The notes under the pieces were generated by a model, which was not told the DNA's origin, made no database searches, and was given only the letters and a program-made list of their open reading frames with translations. Of a DNA stretch of 64,000 nt, positions 8,326 to 16,289 are shown in pieces (position 1 is the first letter of the stretch; every line of letters starts with the position of its first letter). Source of the stretch: VGSG01 sp040756375 (GTDB lineage Bacteria; Desulfobacterota; Desulfomonilia; Desulfomonilales; Desulfomonilaceae); assembly GCA_040756375.1 (NCBI GenBank), contig JBFLZC010000001.1:502901-566900 (forward strand), in the 5' to 3' direction. Made by a program: the position numbers and the translations under genes.

Positions 8326-8868
8326 TCAGCTCCTCTTGTAGAAAATCTTGGGCACGGTATTAAGGTCCGGCCTGAGCGGTTGAGCCCGGTGTTTCGCGAT
8401 AAACTTTGAGACACGGCTCTTGGGATCATCCAGGTCGCCGAAAACCCTCACCTGATTGGGGCACGTGGTCACACAAGCGGGCTCGCCTCCCTTGCGAACC
8501 AGGTCAATGCACAGCCAGCATTTGGTGACGATGCCCTTCGCGTGGTCCAGGATACGCACCTTGTACGGGCAAGCCTCAATGCAGTACTTGCAGCCGACGC
8601 AGCGTTCTTCGCGGATGTGCACAATACCTTCGGGAGTCGTGTAGATCGCTCCGGTCGGACAAACCCGCTGACACGGCGCGTTCTCGCAGTGGTTGCATTG
8701 AACCGGGATGAACTCGTGCGAGAAGGAAGGGTACTTGCCCTGCTCCCGTTCAAGGATCCAGTTGAACTGCTCATTGGGCTGGAGGTTGTTATGGTTCTGA
8801 CATGCCACCTGGCATGCATGGCATCCGATGCATTTGGTGGTGTCGATTGCTATTCCGTACCGCGGCAT
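8326..8868 (-). CDS. Four-cluster ferredoxin subunit (PsrB/PhsB/NrfC type)
   Basis: 180 residues with four cysteine groups, CIGCHACQVAC, CNHCENAPCQRVCP, CVGCKYCIEACP and CWLC...CVTTCP, giving sixteen cysteines for four [4Fe-4S] clusters. This is the standard electron-wire subunit between an NrfD-type anchor and a Mo-bis-MGD catalytic subunit. The start at 8868 (GGAGTTACCC upstream) gives the usual N-terminus PRYGIAIDTTKCIGC. It has no signal peptide and would be co-exported with the Tat-dependent catalytic subunit. Confidence 0.94.
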   Translation of the reverse strand: MPRYGIAIDTTKCIGCHACQVACQNHNNLQPNEQFNWILEREQGKYPSFSHEFIPVQCNHCENAPCQRVCPTGAIYTTPEGIVHIREERCVGCKYCIEACPYKVRILDHAKGIVTKCWLCIDLVRKGGEPACVTTCPNQVRVFGDLDDPKSRVSKFIAKHRAQPLRPDLNTVPKIFYKRS

Positions 8869-8969
8869 GGGTAACTCCGTACTTTCACCATGTTGGGCCG
8901 TCCGGGACTTGAGCGATCCCAGCCTCATATCGGCTTGGGACCATCACCGAACCGACCGAAAGATCGCCG

Positions 8970-11168
8970 TTATGTTCGTTCCACTCTGACGATGATTTCG
9001 TTCGACATCACGTGTCCGAGCACCGGGTCGAAATACGTGGGCAGAAAGTCGTTGTACGAGACCCCGTACCCGTACGCGGTATGCAGATTTCGTGAATATA
9101 CGCCGTAACCGCTTGGAACAAAGATGCAGTCCGGATGGATCCCGTCGGTAACTTTGGCCCGTGCCCTGCCCTTTCCGACCGGCGAGCTGATGGTCATGCA
9201 GTCGCCCTCTTTCACGCCGAGAGCTTTTGCGCGGTCGGGATGTATCCAGACCCTGCCCCAATCATTCCGCTTTGTTATCTCTTTCAAATAAGGCTGATTG
9301 ATGGTCCGGGCGTGCGTCATGTGCGCCTGTTTGCCATGAATGAGCCTGAATGAATGCAGATCTTTTGCATCAGGCATCACTAGAGGCTCTTCCCATATAG
9401 GCACAGCTGCAAGATTGAAATCCTTCAGTGTAGATGAGACAAATTCCAGCTTGCCGCTCGGGGTGTTGAACGTGGGTTCGCCCGGCTCCCACTTGCCGCC
9501 GAGATCGATAACCCCTTCTTTCTTGAGCTGTTCCAGCGTAACGCCCAGTGGAGCAAGAGAAGCCCGGTTGTACTCTTCCAGGGTAAAATTGAAGTACTTG
9601 CCGATGCCGAGGTGTTGGGCCAATTCGATAAGGATCTGCACCATGGGCTTGGTATCGTACAGAGGCTTGATCACAGCTTGTCGTATCGCAACCTGCTTGC
9701 TGTCATACGAATGGTTCGTGTGAACCACGTCGTCCCGCTCCAGGTAATACGACTCGGGCAGGACATAGTCGGAAATCGTTGCGGTTTCGGAGAGCACGTA
9801 ATCGAAACTGACGAGCAGTTCGAGCTTGCGGTAACCTTCGATCACCCGCGCGGGATTCGGGCAAGTACGGAGCGGGTTGTTGTGGTGGACGAAACCTGCC
9901 TTCAATTTGCCCTGGAGTGCAAGTTCCGGAATGGCCTGCGACATTCCCACACCCGCGGGGGTAAGCGGATACTTTGCCTCGTCTTCGCTGCCGTCTGCCA
10001 TTGGGCCGTCCGGTTTGGGCGGCGCGGGATGCTTATCCTTGTCGAGTTGCCCCAGCTTGGGCTTCGGCGCGAAATAGAGACCTCCTGCCTGGTTGACGTT
10101 CCCCAGCAAACCGTTGACACACGCCACAGCCCGAACCAGTTGCAGGCTGTTCTTGTATTGGGTGCCCATCGCGGCATGATACCCTCGATGAATGACCGCT
10201 CGTGGCGCTTGAGCAGCCAGGTCCCGGGCGAGCTGCACGATATCGGCACTCGGTATCGTGGTCTTGTTTGAGGCCCACTCAGGCGTGTACTGCTCAACAG
10301 CCTTGGCAAATTCGTCAAACCCCTCGGTGTACTTCTCGACGAACTCCTTCTGGTAGATTCCTTCCTTGATCATCACGTGCGCAAGCGCCAGCATGAGCGC
10401 CAGGTCAGTCCCGGGCCGAATGCGCATCCACTGATCGCCCATTGACGCTGCTTCGCTGAACCGGGGGTCCACCACAACCAAACGCGCGCCTTTTTGACGC
10501 GCCTCGGTGATGTCCCGGAGCTGCCTCAATTGCAGACCTGCTGCGGGATTACGGCCGATGAAGACCATGAGACGGCAGTTCGGGAAATCATGCTCCGGCT
10601 TGGGTTCGCCCACCGTCAGCCACCAACCGATGTTGCGAGGCAAGAAGCAGGTGGCCCCATGAGAAAAAACATTGGGAGATCCCAGAGCAGCCATGAATCG
10701 CTTTGTGAGCGGCTCATTCCCTTCCGGATACTGCAACCAGAAGACCGACCCGGGACCGTTCTTTTCCATGATCGAGTGCAACTTCTGACCGATTTCTTTG
10801 TACGCCTGCTCCCAGGAGATAGGCTGGAACTTGTTCGGGCCGATCCTTTTGAGCGGCGATTTGATCCGGTCCTTGTTGTACACGTCGTGCAACATGGCAT
10901 GGCCTTTTGCACAGATGCGGCCCACATTGTTCCCGGCGATAGGAAGCCCTTCAGCTTTCCAGATCCGTCCGCCCCGCGTGTACACGTTCATCGCGCACCA
11001 ATTGCCGCACGCGTCGCACAGAGTGGGAGTGACGGTGATTTGCTCATTCTTGGGCTTCTTGGCCTTTCCCCACGCATCGAAAGTGAGGTACGAGGCGCCC
11101 ACTGCAGCGGCTCCGCCTGCTGCGGAAGCAGCCAGGAAACGTCTTCGGGTCATGGGGTGCTTGGTCAT
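8970..11168 (-). CDS. Mo-bis-MGD catalytic subunit, polysulfide/thiosulfate reductase family
   Basis: A 732-residue molybdopterin oxidoreductase. A twin-arginine signal (TRRRFLAASAAGG) is followed by one [4Fe-4S] site (Cys51, Cys54, Cys58, Cys86; CDACGNWC and GRICAKG). Cys174 in SHGATCFLPRN is the likely molybdenum ligand. The C-terminal cofactor-binding domain includes HGKQAHMTHARTINQP and ends near IIVRVERT. Length and subunit set fit PsrA/PhsA; the substrate could be polysulfide, thiosulfate or tetrathionate, and related arsenate enzymes cannot be excluded. The rhodanese and YeeE/YedE neighbours favour sulfur. The ATG at 11168 has GGAGA upstream and lies 34 bases below a good promoter. Confidence 0.93.
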   Translation of the reverse strand: MTKHPMTRRRFLAASAAGGAAAVGASYLTFDAWGKAKKPKNEQITVTPTLCDACGNWCAMNVYTRGGRIWKAEGLPIAGNNVGRICAKGHAMLHDVYNKDRIKSPLKRIGPNKFQPISWEQAYKEIGQKLHSIMEKNGPGSVFWLQYPEGNEPLTKRFMAALGSPNVFSHGATCFLPRNIGWWLTVGEPKPEHDFPNCRLMVFIGRNPAAGLQLRQLRDITEARQKGARLVVVDPRFSEAASMGDQWMRIRPGTDLALMLALAHVMIKEGIYQKEFVEKYTEGFDEFAKAVEQYTPEWASNKTTIPSADIVQLARDLAAQAPRAVIHRGYHAAMGTQYKNSLQLVRAVACVNGLLGNVNQAGGLYFAPKPKLGQLDKDKHPAPPKPDGPMADGSEDEAKYPLTPAGVGMSQAIPELALQGKLKAGFVHHNNPLRTCPNPARVIEGYRKLELLVSFDYVLSETATISDYVLPESYYLERDDVVHTNHSYDSKQVAIRQAVIKPLYDTKPMVQILIELAQHLGIGKYFNFTLEEYNRASLAPLGVTLEQLKKEGVIDLGGKWEPGEPTFNTPSGKLEFVSSTLKDFNLAAVPIWEEPLVMPDAKDLHSFRLIHGKQAHMTHARTINQPYLKEITKRNDWGRVWIHPDRAKALGVKEGDCMTISSPVGKGRARAKVTDGIHPDCIFVPSGYGVYSRNLHTAYGYGVSYNDFLPTYFDPVLGHVMSNEIIVRVERT

Positions 11169-11201
11169 AGTTTCTCCGCTGTTCAGTTTCTACAATTCTT
11201 A

Positions 11202-11229
11202 TATATATGAATATCCATATGTCTGTCAA
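11202..11229 (-). promoter_or_regulatory. Sigma70-type promoter of the molybdoenzyme operon
   Basis: On the minus strand TTGACA (11229-11224), a 16-base spacer and TATATA (11207-11202). Transcription would begin near 11195, 27 bases before the start codon. The spacer and -10 contain the near-palindrome ATATGGATATTCATAT, a plausible operator. The same arrangement recurs upstream of the rhodanese gene. Confidence 0.65.
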
Positions 11230-11344
11230 GCGGTTTTCATCTTTGCCCTCCGATTTCTTCCCGTGCCCCACTGTACAAAGCGTTCTAAAGCCTTAGAAGG
11301 CCGTGATCGAGCACGTGGCCCCTTCGGCAGGCGAGACCCTGTCC
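11214..11344. repeat. Duplicated promoter region, copy A
   Basis: About 131 bases match 12221-12352 at roughly three quarters of positions, with long identical blocks such as TCAAGCGGTTTTCA, GTACAAA and GGCCGTGAT. The copy starts in the promoter spacer of the molybdoenzyme operon and extends upstream of it. Confidence 0.8.
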
Positions 11345-11423
11345 CACCAAGCCCCGGAAAACCCCGCAGGAATGTCTTGGAAGGATAGGCACTTCTCGTG
11401 CCTGGGTCCGGGGAGCCGCTTCC

Positions 11424-11451
11424 GTAGGGGCGCACGGCCCTGCGCCCCTAC
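11424..11451. repeat. Intergenic palindrome GTAGGGGCGCAC family
   Basis: Arms GTAGGGGCGCA and TGCGCCCCTAC. It lies between the molybdoenzyme promoter and the 3' end of the rhodanese gene. With the duplicated promoter this accounts for most of the gene-free stretch 11169-11478. Confidence 0.8.
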
Positions 11452-11478
11452 CAGCCTCGGACGTCTCTCATGCCGCAT

Positions 11479-11985
11479 CTATTTCTCAACGGGGTAGTCG
11501 TTACCGATAGATCCCTGTATCGCTTTCAGCGTTGCGCTTGTAGGAGGCAACGGTTTCCACGCCATGTATCCCCATTTTAAGTCGAAGGCTTTGTAACCCA
11601 ACATTCTCAACACCGATAAGGCCTTGTTCTGTTCGTGGCCGGTGTCGCAGTGGACAATAATGTCCTTGTCTTTCGGGAGGTTGGCAAGATTCTCAGGTTT
11701 GGCAAGCTCTCGAAATCCTATATAGATGGCTCCCGGCAAATGCCCCTTATCGTATTTCTTGTCCTTTGGCATACGGACATCCACTATGAGGAAATCCTTG
11801 GCACCGGACTTGATTTTGGCCATAACTTCTTCTGCCGGAATGTGGTAACCGTCTTCAGGCACATTGCGGAGAAACTCGTCCGATGCCTTCTGGACCGCTT
11901 TCAATTCCTCGCTGGTTAGGGCGAACGCAAACCCCGAGCAGAGAAGCAAGACACACATAGTCGTGAAAACAAAATGCTTTTTCAT
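11479..11985 (-). CDS. Periplasmic rhodanese-domain protein
   Basis: 168 residues: a signal peptide (MKKHFVFTTMCVLLLCSGFA) and a single rhodanese domain with the substrate segment DFLIVDVRMPKD, the DKGHLPGAIYIGFREL motif and the active-site loop VHCDTGHEQ with the catalytic cysteine. Rhodaneses carry sulfane sulfur as a persulfide and pass it to acceptors such as cyanide or thiols. Export and its place upstream of a polysulfide/thiosulfate-type reductase suggest it feeds or removes sulfane sulfur in the periplasm. The start has GGGAGAG upstream. Its own promoter is a relative of the reductase promoter, so the two are probably co-regulated. Confidence 0.92.
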   Translation of the reverse strand: MKKHFVFTTMCVLLLCSGFAFALTSEELKAVQKASDEFLRNVPEDGYHIPAEEVMAKIKSGAKDFLIVDVRMPKDKKYDKGHLPGAIYIGFRELAKPENLANLPKDKDIIVHCDTGHEQNKALSVLRMLGYKAFDLKWGYMAWKPLPPTSATLKAIQGSIGNDYPVEK

Positions 11986-12208
11986 AACACTCTCCCATTT
12001 TGTGACATGGTACGAGCGACTACAGTCGCCACGTGTAGGATTGGCTCTTTACGATGGCTTTAGAGTAACTGCGGAAAGACAAGTGCGCGGCTAGGCAACC
12101 TGGCGGATGGATGCGGACCCCACAACATTGCCGCTCCTGAGTGCGGAGGCTGCCAGGGATCGTCTTGAGGCGATGCCGAGCCCGCCACTGATAATATCGA
12201 GATAAAGA

Positions 12209-12236
12209 AATATAGGAAGATCCATATGTGTGTCAA
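12209..12236 (-). promoter_or_regulatory. Sigma70-type promoter of the rhodanese gene
   Basis: Minus strand TTGACA (12236-12231), a 16-base spacer and TATATT (12214-12209). It matches the molybdoenzyme promoter in both hexamers and spacing, including CATATGGAT in the spacer. The leader before the rhodanese start would be about 215 bases; I see no known riboswitch in it. Confidence 0.6.
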
Positions 12237-12352
12237 GCGGTTTTCACCCTACCCCCAATCTTTTTTCCGGTGCTCTACCGTACAAATGGTTCTAATGCCT
12301 TAGACGGCCGTGATTGGGCATGTGGCCCCTTTGACGGGCGAGACATCCGTCC
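12221..12352. repeat. Duplicated promoter region, copy B
   Basis: Second copy of the 131-base region at 11214. The remainder of the gene-free stretch 11986-12556 holds the leader of the rhodanese gene and the thiL terminator; I find no gene in it. Confidence 0.8.
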
Positions 12353-12481
12353 GAGCGATTCATTGCAATCCCCGGGGGATGTGCCGATCTCTCCGAACTC
12401 CCGGTCACCACACCCGCGCTTCAAAGGAACACAGAACCGGCTGGAAGGTATTGCAAGGATAGGAGTTTTTGGTAGAGGGGT

Positions 12482-12519
12482 CCGGGGAGGCCCCTTTTTG
12501 CAAAAAGGGGCCTCCCCGG
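12482..12519 (-). terminator. Strong hairpin terminator after thiL (CCGGGGAGG family)
   Basis: CCGGGGAGGCCCCTTTTT pairs with AAAAAGGGGCCTCCCCGG around a two-base loop, 38 bases after the thiL stop. It can act in both directions. Flanks AGGAGTTTTTGG and similar sequence extend the repeat. Relatives follow genes at 13652, 24700, 33283, 49296, and one lies at 45202. Confidence 0.8.
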
Positions 12520-12556
12520 CAACTCTTTCAGAAATTCCTGTGCCTTTCGACTGCTT

Positions 12557-13573
12557 TCAGGCTCGGAAGTGGTCCCAGCCGCGGGGTCCGAAAGGCTCTC
12601 GCGTGCCGTTGCGGCGCACCAGTTCCATACCGCTTCCTGCGATGAATTCTCCGATCAGGTGGAGCTGCGTGCCCTGTTGAGCCGCACGCTGCCGGAGATC
12701 TTCAGCTATGTCTCGCTTTAGTGCGGCTAAAAGCACGTAGTCTTCTCCGCCGGAGAGAATGATCTCTATAGGGTTTTTCCCCGTGAGGTCCGCGAAGCTC
12801 GCGAGGGCCCGGCTCACTGGGATCCGATCCTCGTAGACCACCGCGGCCAGCCCTGAGTCTTGACACAGGTGCCCCAAGTCTGAGGAAAGCCCGTCGGAGA
12901 CATCTATGGCCGCGGTGCACGCGCCGGAGGAAGCGAGAAATCTGCCTTCCGGCAAGTGGGGTCTTGGTTCGAGGTGCGCGGCCAGGAGCGGTTCAGCGAT
13001 GTCGGCAGGGAGCTGCAACTTACGAAGCAGTATATCCAAGCCTGCCGCAGATTCGCCAAGCGGCCCTGTTATCGCGATAGCATCTCCTTCGCGGGCGGTG
13101 TGTCGAAACAGGACCTCATTGCGGGGAACTCGCCCGGTTACGGCCACGTTGATGACAAGATCGCTTTTGGAGCCTGTCGTGTCTCCACCCAGTAGATTAA
13201 CCTGGAAGGAATCCGCAAGGCGGTGCATTCCTTGATACAGGCCATCGAGCCATTCCACGTCCAGACCTTCGGGTATGGCTAGGCTGATAAACGCGTCCAG
13301 AGGAAGGCCTCCGCACGCGGCGATATCGGAGAGATTCACAGCCAGTGCCTTGCGGCCGATGACCTCCGCTGGAGCCCAGTCCATGAGAAAATGAACCCGC
13401 TCCACAAGCAGGTCGGTGGTCACGAGCAAGTAGTCGGGGCCGTCTATAGACACCACCGCGCAATCGTCACCAATCCCCTTGACCACTCCTTCAGCCCGTA
13501 TCCTGCCCAGGGGCGCGATCCGGTCAATGAACCCAAACTCACCGATTTCTTTCAGCTTCATGGTGTTTTGCAT
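12557..13573 (-). CDS. thiL: Thiamine-monophosphate kinase
   Basis: 338 residues with the ThiL pattern: GIGDDCAVV near the start for metal and ATP binding, TTDLLVERVHF, KALAVNLSDIAACG, LLGGDTTGSKSDLVINVAVTG, and ISGPLGESAAGLDILL. It phosphorylates thiamine monophosphate to the active diphosphate, the last step of the pathway. It is the last gene of thiM-thiE-thiL. Starts at 13573 or 13561 are both possible; neither has a strong ribosome site. A terminator-like hairpin lies between thiE and thiL, so thiL may be expressed at a lower level or from its own promoter. Confidence 0.94.
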   Translation of the reverse strand: MQNTMKLKEIGEFGFIDRIAPLGRIRAEGVVKGIGDDCAVVSIDGPDYLLVTTDLLVERVHFLMDWAPAEVIGRKALAVNLSDIAACGGLPLDAFISLAIPEGLDVEWLDGLYQGMHRLADSFQVNLLGGDTTGSKSDLVINVAVTGRVPRNEVLFRHTAREGDAIAITGPLGESAAGLDILLRKLQLPADIAEPLLAAHLEPRPHLPEGRFLASSGACTAAIDVSDGLSSDLGHLCQDSGLAAVVYEDRIPVSRALASFADLTGKNPIEIILSGGEDYVLLAALKRDIAEDLRQRAAQQGTQLHLIGEFIAGSGMELVRRNGTREPFGPRGWDHFRA

Positions 13574-13651
13574 TCACGCAGTAAGTTGCGAGAAACGGCC
13601 CGCACCAATCCCGCGGCCGACGCTCGCCAGGTGGCGTTTTTTGAAAGGGGT

Positions 13652-13691
13652 CCGGAGGAAACTTTTTTGTAATCAAAAAAGTTCCCCCCGG
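13652..13691 (-). terminator. Hairpin terminator after thiE (CCGGGGAGG family)
   Basis: CCGGAGGAAACTTTTTTG pairs with CAAAAAAGTTCCCCCCGG, starting eight bases after the thiE stop. The adjoining GCTCGCCAGGTGGCGTTTTT is shared, inverted, with the terminator copy at 49296. Confidence 0.7.
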
Positions 13692-13698
13692 TAGCTCT

Positions 13699-14349
13699 TC
13701 ACCGACTTCTTGCGCGCTTTGCGGATTGCACGCGATCTTTGAGGTCGCGGGTGGCTTCTTCGGGGTTGTCTGCCGAGACGATTGCCGAGACCACCGCAAC
13801 GCAATCAATGCCTGCCATTACCACATCAGCAGCGTTATCGCGGTTGATGCCGCCGATTCCGACAAGCGGAAGATGCGTCAGCGACCGCGCCGACTTGACA
13901 CCTTCAAGCTCCCAAGGCGTTGTGATGTCCTCTTTGGTGCCGGTGAAGAAGACCGGGCTCACTGCAAGATAGTCGGCCAGGCGTACCGCCTCCTCGCTAA
14001 TGTGATCCGGCGTATTGATTGAAATCCCGATGATCTTGTCGGGACCAAGGATCTTCCGCGCAATCGGCAGCGGCATGTCGTCCCGCCCTAGATGGACGCC
14101 GTCCGCGTCCAATGCCTGCGCGATATCCAATCGGTCGTTGACGATGAGGGGAACCCCGCGAGACCGCAGGAAATCAATAATCCTCATCCCTTCTTCGTAG
14201 AATTCACGCGTTTCGAGCTTCTTCTCTCTGAGCTGGACAACCGACACGCCGCCGTTCACTGCTGCTTCCACGATTTCGAGCGTGCTTCGGCCGCGGGACA
14301 GACCGCGGTCGGTCACCAGATAGACATCCCAGAGTGAGGCGTCTTTCAT
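13699..14349 (-). CDS. thiE: Thiamine-phosphate synthase
   Basis: 216 residues, a TIM-barrel. Visible motifs are LYLVTDR-like VYLVTDRGLSRGRS, QLREKKLETREFYEEG, LIVNDRLDIAQALDADGVHLG, and the phosphate-binding VGIGGINRDNAADV with CVAVVSAIVSADNP. It joins hydroxymethylpyrimidine diphosphate and thiazole phosphate to thiamine phosphate. The ATG overlaps the thiM stop by four bases (ATGA), so the two are translationally coupled. The product goes to ThiL, encoded next. Confidence 0.95.
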   Translation of the reverse strand: MKDASLWDVYLVTDRGLSRGRSTLEIVEAAVNGGVSVVQLREKKLETREFYEEGMRIIDFLRSRGVPLIVNDRLDIAQALDADGVHLGRDDMPLPIARKILGPDKIIGISINTPDHISEEAVRLADYLAVSPVFFTGTKEDITTPWELEGVKSARSLTHLPLVGIGGINRDNAADVVMAGIDCVAVVSAIVSADNPEEATRDLKDRVQSAKRARSR

Positions 14350-15152
14350 AGAGCAGCTATCCTCGCTTTGGACGCAAGCTCGTCAGGGGTAATGGTGTAG
14401 AGCGCATCAAGCACTTTGATCCAGAACGTCCCGGGAGCCGCAACCTCCGCGGCTGCCTTTTCGCCTGCGAGCCCGAAGAAAGCGAGCGCAGAAGCCGCGG
14501 CCACGACTCTGTCTTCTTCCTGGGAAACAAACGCGGCAACGGTGACGCTCGCCGCGCATCCAGTGCCGGTCACATAGCCCAACAGGGGATGTCCACCCAT
14601 GACGACCAGGGTTCGCTCGCCATCCGTGACCAGATCCTTTTCGCCGGTCACTGCGATCACCGTGCCCAGCGAGCGCGCAATCTCACGCGCAGCGTCTGCA
14701 GCATCTTCCATTGTGTGAAGAGAATCCACGCCCCTTGTGGTTCCGCCCTGGGGAGAGAGCGCGAGTATTTCAGAAGCATTACCGCGTATGACAGCAGGTG
14801 TGGCCTCGTCGATGAGGTTCTTTGCCGTTTCGGTTCGGAGTAGAGTGGCGCCCGCGCCTACAGGATCAAGGACAAACGGCTTCTGCGCGTACGCGCAGGC
14901 TCGGACCGCAGAGGACATGGAGTCTATCCACGGCCTGGAGAGCGTCCCGATATTAATGACGACCGCATTGGCTATGGCGATAATTTCTTCCAGCTCTTCC
15001 GGCGCGTGGGCCATGATGGGCGAGGCCCCCATCGCGAGCAACGCATTGGCGGTTGAATTCATCACGACGAAGTTGGTGATGTTGTGCACCACAGGTCTGG
15101 CGGTTCGCAGCCTCGTCAGGTTCTCGCCGGCCATATTTGCGTAATTTATCAT
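14346..15152 (-). CDS. thiM: Hydroxyethylthiazole kinase
   Basis: 268 residues of the ribokinase-like ThiM family: PVVHNITNFVVMNSTANALL near residue 30, MGASPIMAHAPEE, VLDPVGAGA, and the catalytic loop VTGTGCAASVTVAAF. It phosphorylates the thiazole alcohol for salvage. The start at 15152 is fixed by AGGAGATCGC; an open upstream stretch of 43 codons is not family sequence. No thiC, thiD or thiG is nearby, so this operon serves thiazole salvage and the final steps. I looked for the THI-box of a TPP riboswitch upstream and did not see it. Confidence 0.95.
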   Translation of the reverse strand: MINYANMAGENLTRLRTARPVVHNITNFVVMNSTANALLAMGASPIMAHAPEELEEIIAIANAVVINIGTLSRPWIDSMSSAVRACAYAQKPFVLDPVGAGATLLRTETAKNLIDEATPAVIRGNASEILALSPQGGTTRGVDSLHTMEDAADAAREIARSLGTVIAVTGEKDLVTDGERTLVVMGGHPLLGYVTGTGCAASVTVAAFVSQEEDRVVAAASALAFFGLAGEKAAAEVAAPGTFWIKVLDALYTITPDELASKARIAAL

Positions 15153-15418
15153 GCGATCTCCTTTCTCCTTTATTCCGGTCTCATGCGATGAAGCGTGGAC
15201 GAAGAAGCCGGGCCTTGGCCGAATCTTCTTGATCTTTTCCCACCGGAGACATATTTTTATACAAAAAGAGTGACCGGCCAAGCGAGAAATCCGACCCCCG
15301 ATACATTACCGAAGCCCGACGCCGTCATGGTCATCGACTATGGCGCACAGCTAAAAGTGTTCTCGCATAGACGCCGAGTCCTTTTGTGATACCCGCGGCC
15401 GAAAGGAGGAATTCGAGT

Positions 15419-16141
15419 ATGAAGCGTGAGGAGTATTTCTTCAATCCATTTCGCCTCATTAGCCCCAAGCTGGATGCGGAAGCCACCCGACTCGAAGAGC
15501 TCTACGAGAAGCCGCCCGAAGAGGTTACCTGCCTGGAAGAAGGTTTGCTGATCATGATCAGCAAGCTCATCCAGATGGTCGAACTGGGACAAAAGGCTCT
15601 TATCATTTGGGATCCGGCCAAGGCTGAAATTTGTGAACGTCTCGGACGGGAAATTCACGATGAAGAGAAGTCACTCACCGGGCAGATCGTCTGTTCTCCT
15701 ACCGAGACCACGGGCCAGGTGCTCAAGACTGTTGTCCTTTTCCCTGGGAGGCTGGAGAGAGTGGGCGATCACCTGGAGAGCATACTGAACGTTGCCCGCA
15801 TCAAGGCTCGCGACGGGATACCATTCAGCGACAGGGCCACCGCGGAATTGGACGAGCTGTTCACCCTGTTCGCGGACGCGCTCAAAAACTTCCAGGACGC
15901 GCTCCTTACTCGCAACAAGGCAGTTCTGGAGCATGTGGTCGCGCAGGACAAGAAGATCGCTCAGAAGACCATAGAAGCAGCATCTGCTCACGAGGACCGT
16001 CTGTGCCAAGGAGACTGCTCGCCGAAGGCATCTTCGCTGTTCCTCGATATTCTTGAATCCATCCGGGCCGCGAACAGCCACGTGCGGCAGATGTGCGAAA
16101 ATTTGCTCAAGATCGACGCGAATCAAGCGAAGATGGCCTAA
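15419..16141 (+). CDS. PhoU-domain protein
   Basis: 240 residues, nearly all helical, with PhoU-type segments such as LLIMISKLIQMVELGQKAL, FPGRLERVGDHLESILNVA and ALLTRNKAVLEHVVAQDK. PhoU-like proteins regulate phosphate uptake systems or accompany Na/phosphate cotransporters; no phosphate transporter is in the window. The ATG at 15419 has AAAGGAGGAATTC upstream. A rho-independent terminator follows 67 bases after the stop, so it is a single-gene unit divergent from thiM. Confidence 0.8.
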   Translation: MKREEYFFNPFRLISPKLDAEATRLEELYEKPPEEVTCLEEGLLIMISKLIQMVELGQKALIIWDPAKAEICERLGREIHDEEKSLTGQIVCSPTETTGQVLKTVVLFPGRLERVGDHLESILNVARIKARDGIPFSDRATAELDELFTLFADALKNFQDALLTRNKAVLEHVVAQDKKIAQKTIEAASAHEDRLCQGDCSPKASSLFLDILESIRAANSHVRQMCENLLKIDANQAKMA

Positions 16142-16208
16142 GATTGTCGTGACACACGGCGCCGGGGCTCAAGAGACATCCTTCAGTTCCGCGTCGTCCG
16201 AAAAGGCG

Positions 16209-16249
16209 AAAGCTCCGCTACTCCAAGAGTGGCGGAGCTTTGATTTTTT
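16209..16249 (+). terminator. Rho-independent terminator of the PhoU-like gene
   Basis: AAAGCTCCGC and GCGGAGCTTT form a 10-bp stem with a 13-base loop, followed by GATTTTTT. It lies between convergent genes. Confidence 0.85.
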
Positions 16250-16289
16250 GGCAAGAAATCCTAAACTAGCCGAAGAGTTGGACCCGACA

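Noticed and set aside
11226..12680. Frames in both copies of the duplicated promoter region that give partly similar peptides (CQAVF...ALxGRD)
   Set aside because: The similarity follows from the DNA duplication; frames start in promoter DNA, lack ribosome sites and end in unrelated sequence.
15153..15418. TPP riboswitch upstream of thiM
   Set aside because: I searched the leader for the conserved CTGAGA and GAACCTGA-type segments on the minus strand and did not see them.
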